Assembly (NCBI GenBank): GCA_013298455.1
Contig: JAAFHR010000135.1
Span: 1-8,176 of the forward strand
DNA: 8,176 bases
Source of the DNA: Betaproteobacteria bacterium
GTDB taxonomy: Bacteria > Pseudomonadota > Gammaproteobacteria > Burkholderiales > Casimicrobiaceae
Direction of reading: 5' to 3'
The notes under the pieces were generated by a model. That model was not told the DNA's origin. It searched no databases and was given only the letters and a program-made list of their open reading frames with translations. This document shows positions 6,054 through 8,176 of this stretch, one piece after another. How positions within the stretch are numbered: position 1 is the stretch's first letter; every line of letters begins with the position of its first letter. The position numbers were made by a program, and so were the translations under genes.

Positions 6054-7499
6054 TTGAATGCCGATGTCGTGTCTGTCGTTTGTCCATTGAACTCATCCTC
6101 CGAACCTTCTGCTTCGATCCCGTTAGTCGTCGACCTTGATGGAACGCTGTGCCGCACCGACACCCTGTGGGAGTGCTTTTTTGCGGCGTGGGCGCGAGAT
6201 GTTTGGATTCCTTTGCGAGCTTTGATCTGGCTGTTGTCGGGGCGCAGCAATCTAAAGCGTCAATTGGCGCAGGCAGCAGTGCTCGATGCAGCACATTTGC
6301 CGTGGAACACCGACGTGATCCGCGCGCTGCAGGCCGCAAAAGCGGCGGGGCGAGAAACGGTATTGGCGACGGCCGCACATCAAAGCATCGCCGACTCGGT
6401 GGCGCGAGCGCTACCGCTATTTGATGTGGTGATGGGCAGCAGCGATGGCACAAACCTTAAGGGTGTGGCGAAAGCGGAAAGACTGATCCAGCGCTTCGGC
6501 GAGAGGGGGTTCGATTACGTGGGCGATTCCCGCGCTGACTTGGCGGTCTGGGCTGTGTCGCGGAACGGTTTTTCAGTGTCGTCCGTGCGTCCTCCCGGGG
6601 TGAGTTCGCTTGGAGAAATGGCGTTGCCCCACGTAATGTTTCGCTGGAGCCGCATGCTTCGGGTTCGGCATTGGGTGAAAAACGTGTTGGTGATGGTCGC
6701 CCTGTTTGCCGCGCATCGTTGGGCGGATGCCAGCGCGTGGCAAGCGTCGCTTGCTGCGTTGACATCGTTTTGCGCGGTGTGTTCGTCGATTTACGTGCTA
6801 AACGACTTGTTTGATCTGGCGCATGATCGGCAGCATGCGAGCAAGCGATATCGTCCTTTGGCGGCGGGTCAGGTTGAATTACACCACGCATTTTTTGCGG
6901 CGATCGCCTTGCTGATCGGCGGGCTGCTGATTGCAGCTTGGGCGGGGATGGGCGTGCTCGCAGTGGTCGGTTCTTACTGCGTAGTGAACGCGTTTTACAC
7001 CCTGAAACTCAAGCGCGTTCCGGTGGCGGATGTGTGTGTGTTGGCTGCGCTTTACACGCTCAGGATCGTGGCAGGCGCGGTGGCGATTGCGGCGCCACTC
7101 TCGCCTTGGCTGTTTGCATTTTCAGTGTTTATCTTTTTGAGTCTGGCGCTTGCGAAACGTGCTGTAGATGTGAATGCGCTTGCGCCAGGAGAAGCGCTGG
7201 CCGGGCGAGGCTACACGAGCCGCGATGCGACGTTTGTCAACGTCTTCGGAAGCGGCTCGGCTCTGTCGGCAGTGTTGGTGTTGGCGCTCTACGTGGCGAG
7301 CGCACAGGTCGGCGTGTTGTATTCGAGTGCCAATTGGTTGTGGCTTGCGCTGGCAGTGATTTTGTTTTGGTTGATGCGCATGTGGCGCTTAGCAATGGCC
7401 GGGCAGGGTGATGATGATCCGGTGCTCTTCGCGACGCGAGATAGGGTTTCTTGGGGTTGCGCGCTGGCTTGTGTGCTGTGTTTTGCGTTGGCGATTTAG
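6054..7499 (+). CDS. HAD phosphatase-UbiA prenyltransferase fusion protein
   Basis: The protein joins two domains. The N-terminal HAD-like phosphatase (about 22-190) has motif I DLDGT with Asp27 and Asp29, a motif II Thr in ATAAHQS, a motif III Lys136 in NLKG and motif IV GDSRAD (157-162). The C-terminal UbiA-type integral membrane prenyltransferase (about 195-481) has RHWVKN (205-210), the Mg-diphosphate motif NDLFDLAHD (250-258) and a KRYRP loop, plus about eight hydrophobic helices. HWVKN plus NDxxDxxxD resembles decaprenyl-phosphate phosphoribosyltransferase-type members, suggesting transfer of a sugar phosphate to polyprenyl phosphate with the HAD domain removing phosphate; the substrate is inferred. 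No ATG precedes motif I: possible starts are TTG 6054, GTG 6069 and TTG 6087, none with a clear Shine-Dalgarno. Its stop overlaps the convergent bioC stop by four bases. Confidence 0.88.
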   Translation: MNADVVSVVCPLNSSSEPSASIPLVVDLDGTLCRTDTLWECFFAAWARDVWIPLRALIWLLSGRSNLKRQLAQAAVLDAAHLPWNTDVIRALQAAKAAGRETVLATAAHQSIADSVARALPLFDVVMGSSDGTNLKGVAKAERLIQRFGERGFDYVGDSRADLAVWAVSRNGFSVSSVRPPGVSSLGEMALPHVMFRWSRMLRVRHWVKNVLVMVALFAAHRWADASAWQASLAALTSFCAVCSSIYVLNDLFDLAHDRQHASKRYRPLAAGQVELHHAFFAAIALLIGGLLIAAWAGMGVLAVVGSYCVVNAFYTLKLKRVPVADVCVLAALYTLRIVAGAVAIAAPLSPWLFAFSVFIFLSLALAKRAVDVNALAPGEALAGRGYTSRDATFVNVFGSGSALSAVLVLALYVASAQVGVLYSSANWLWLALAVILFWLMRMWRLAMAGQGDDDPVLFATRDRVSWGCALACVLCFALAI

Positions 7500-8176
7500 A
7501 GTCTGGGGCCACGCCCTATGGCGTCTAGTCTTACGATGCCGTGCCCCTCGGCGGTTTTCTTCGGCGGCACTTTCCATGCGTGACCGTAGACTACTTCCAC
7601 GCTCATTCGAATGTTGCCATTTACATCCCGCGATGCGTCTAGGGCTTGATTTAACGCGGCGAATTTTCGCGGCGTCATGAGGCCACGTGGGCGATCGGCA
7701 ACGGCGCTGAGCGCACCTTGATCGCGCAGGTCGCGCCACAGCGCTTTGGTGTCTTTGTATTCGAGAGTGATGACTTCCATGTCCATGACAGGATCGGCGA
7801 AGCCAGCGTGGATGAGCATATCGCCCAGATCATGCAAATCGGTAAAGGTGTGCGTGCGCTGTTGATCTGTGGATTCGATTTGCGCAAGTGCTTGCCGAAG
7901 CTCTTTGAGCGTATCGGGCCCAGGCGCTGTAAACATGAGCGCGCCGTCCGCTCGGAGGCACCGATTCCACTCTCGAAACATCGCGGGCAGGTCGCCGCCC
8001 CATTGCATCGAAAAGTTGCTCCACAGCACATCACTCATGCCTTGCCCAAATGGCATCTGATTCATCCTTGCGCATACGCCGAATGCTTTGGGCTTGTTAG
8101 AGAGTCGCCGCAGCCAACCTTTTGCGGTTGGCGCAGCTATCGCGAGCATGGGCAGCGATACGTCAACAGCGATCAC
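7496..8176 (-). CDS. bioC: Malonyl-ACP O-methyltransferase BioC, C-terminal part (runs off window)
   Basis: BioC uses S-adenosylmethionine to methylate malonyl-ACP, disguising it so that fatty acid synthesis can build the pimeloyl chain of biotin in the cytosol. The window holds 226 codons, from the IAVDVSLPML acidic loop to the stop (TAA, complement of 7496-7498). The glycine-rich SAM motif I lies beyond the window edge. Visible signatures are DVLWSNFSMQW, MFREWNRCLRADGALMFTAP and GPDTLKELR, the HTFTDLHDLGDMLIHAGFAD stretch followed by PVMDMEVITLEY, LWRDLRDQGA, DRPRGLMTPRKF and VYGHAWKVP. These match proteobacterial BioC. No bio genes are visible next to it in the window; its upstream neighbours are unknown. 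Confidence 0.88.
   Translation of the reverse strand: MIAVDVSLPMLAIAAPTAKGWLRRLSNKPKAFGVCARMNQMPFGQGMSDVLWSNFSMQWGGDLPAMFREWNRCLRADGALMFTAPGPDTLKELRQALAQIESTDQQRTHTFTDLHDLGDMLIHAGFADPVMDMEVITLEYKDTKALWRDLRDQGALSAVADRPRGLMTPRKFAALNQALDASRDVNGNIRMSVEVVYGHAWKVPPKKTAEGHGIVRLDAIGRGPRL

Noticed and set aside
7237..7512. Minus-strand frames opposite the UbiA domain
   Set aside because: Low-complexity Arg/Pro/Thr-rich antisense shadows of a GC-rich membrane protein gene.

Overview
The window looks like a stretch of proteobacterial chromosome, most likely betaproteobacterial. This rests on the GroEL sequence (an NxGDNPDQEAGIKI-type core and a Gly-Met-rich tail), a proteobacterial-type BioC, and a membrane-anchored Mrr-like protein with an SCKRWKA core of a kind I associate with beta/gammaproteobacteria. 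The lineage is inferred from protein flavour only; no rRNA or other marker is present.

Layout. (1) Positions 1-780 hold the C-terminal third of groEL. Its first ~100 bases are visibly degraded compared with any normal GroEL. It is followed by a perfect 19-bp hairpin and then a rho-independent terminator. (2) Positions 986-1891 encode a protein with an N-terminal T5orf172/GIY-YIG-type domain and an unrecognised C-terminal region. (3) Positions 2003-4038 form an accessory island. A cassette of a PIN-domain (VapC-like) toxin gene overlapped by a small MWTDPVV-type gene occurs twice as diverged direct copies, together with a conserved non-coding leader. The first toxin copy is intact. The second is a pseudogene with stops and frameshifts, although its small downstream gene stays open. 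Between the copies sits a start-less fragment of the groEL N-terminus (about 75 codons). Another small conserved-looking gene (EIRAEGMAAL type) follows copy B. (4) Positions 4203-5357 encode a seven-helix membrane diguanylate cyclase with intact GGEEF and I-site motifs. (5) Positions 5390-5947 (minus) encode a two-helix membrane protein with an Mrr-like endonuclease domain. (6) Positions 6054-7499 encode a HAD phosphatase-UbiA prenyltransferase fusion. (7) Positions 7496-8176 (minus) encode the C-terminal part of BioC, which runs off the window and overlaps the UbiA stop by 4 bases.

How the parts relate. The right half (4.2-8.2 kb) is ordinary chromosomal content: c-di-GMP signalling, a membrane lipid/polyprenyl enzyme and biotin synthesis. 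The left half looks like a site of repeated rearrangement next to groEL. It contains a broken groEL 3' part, a detached groEL 5' fragment, a nuclease-domain gene, and a duplicated toxin-antitoxin-like cassette with one dead toxin. The most interesting structures are the reversed-order PIN/small-protein cassette with its asymmetric decay, the two groEL pieces lying in permuted order (C-terminal piece before N-terminal piece), and the large perfect hairpin between groEL and its terminator.
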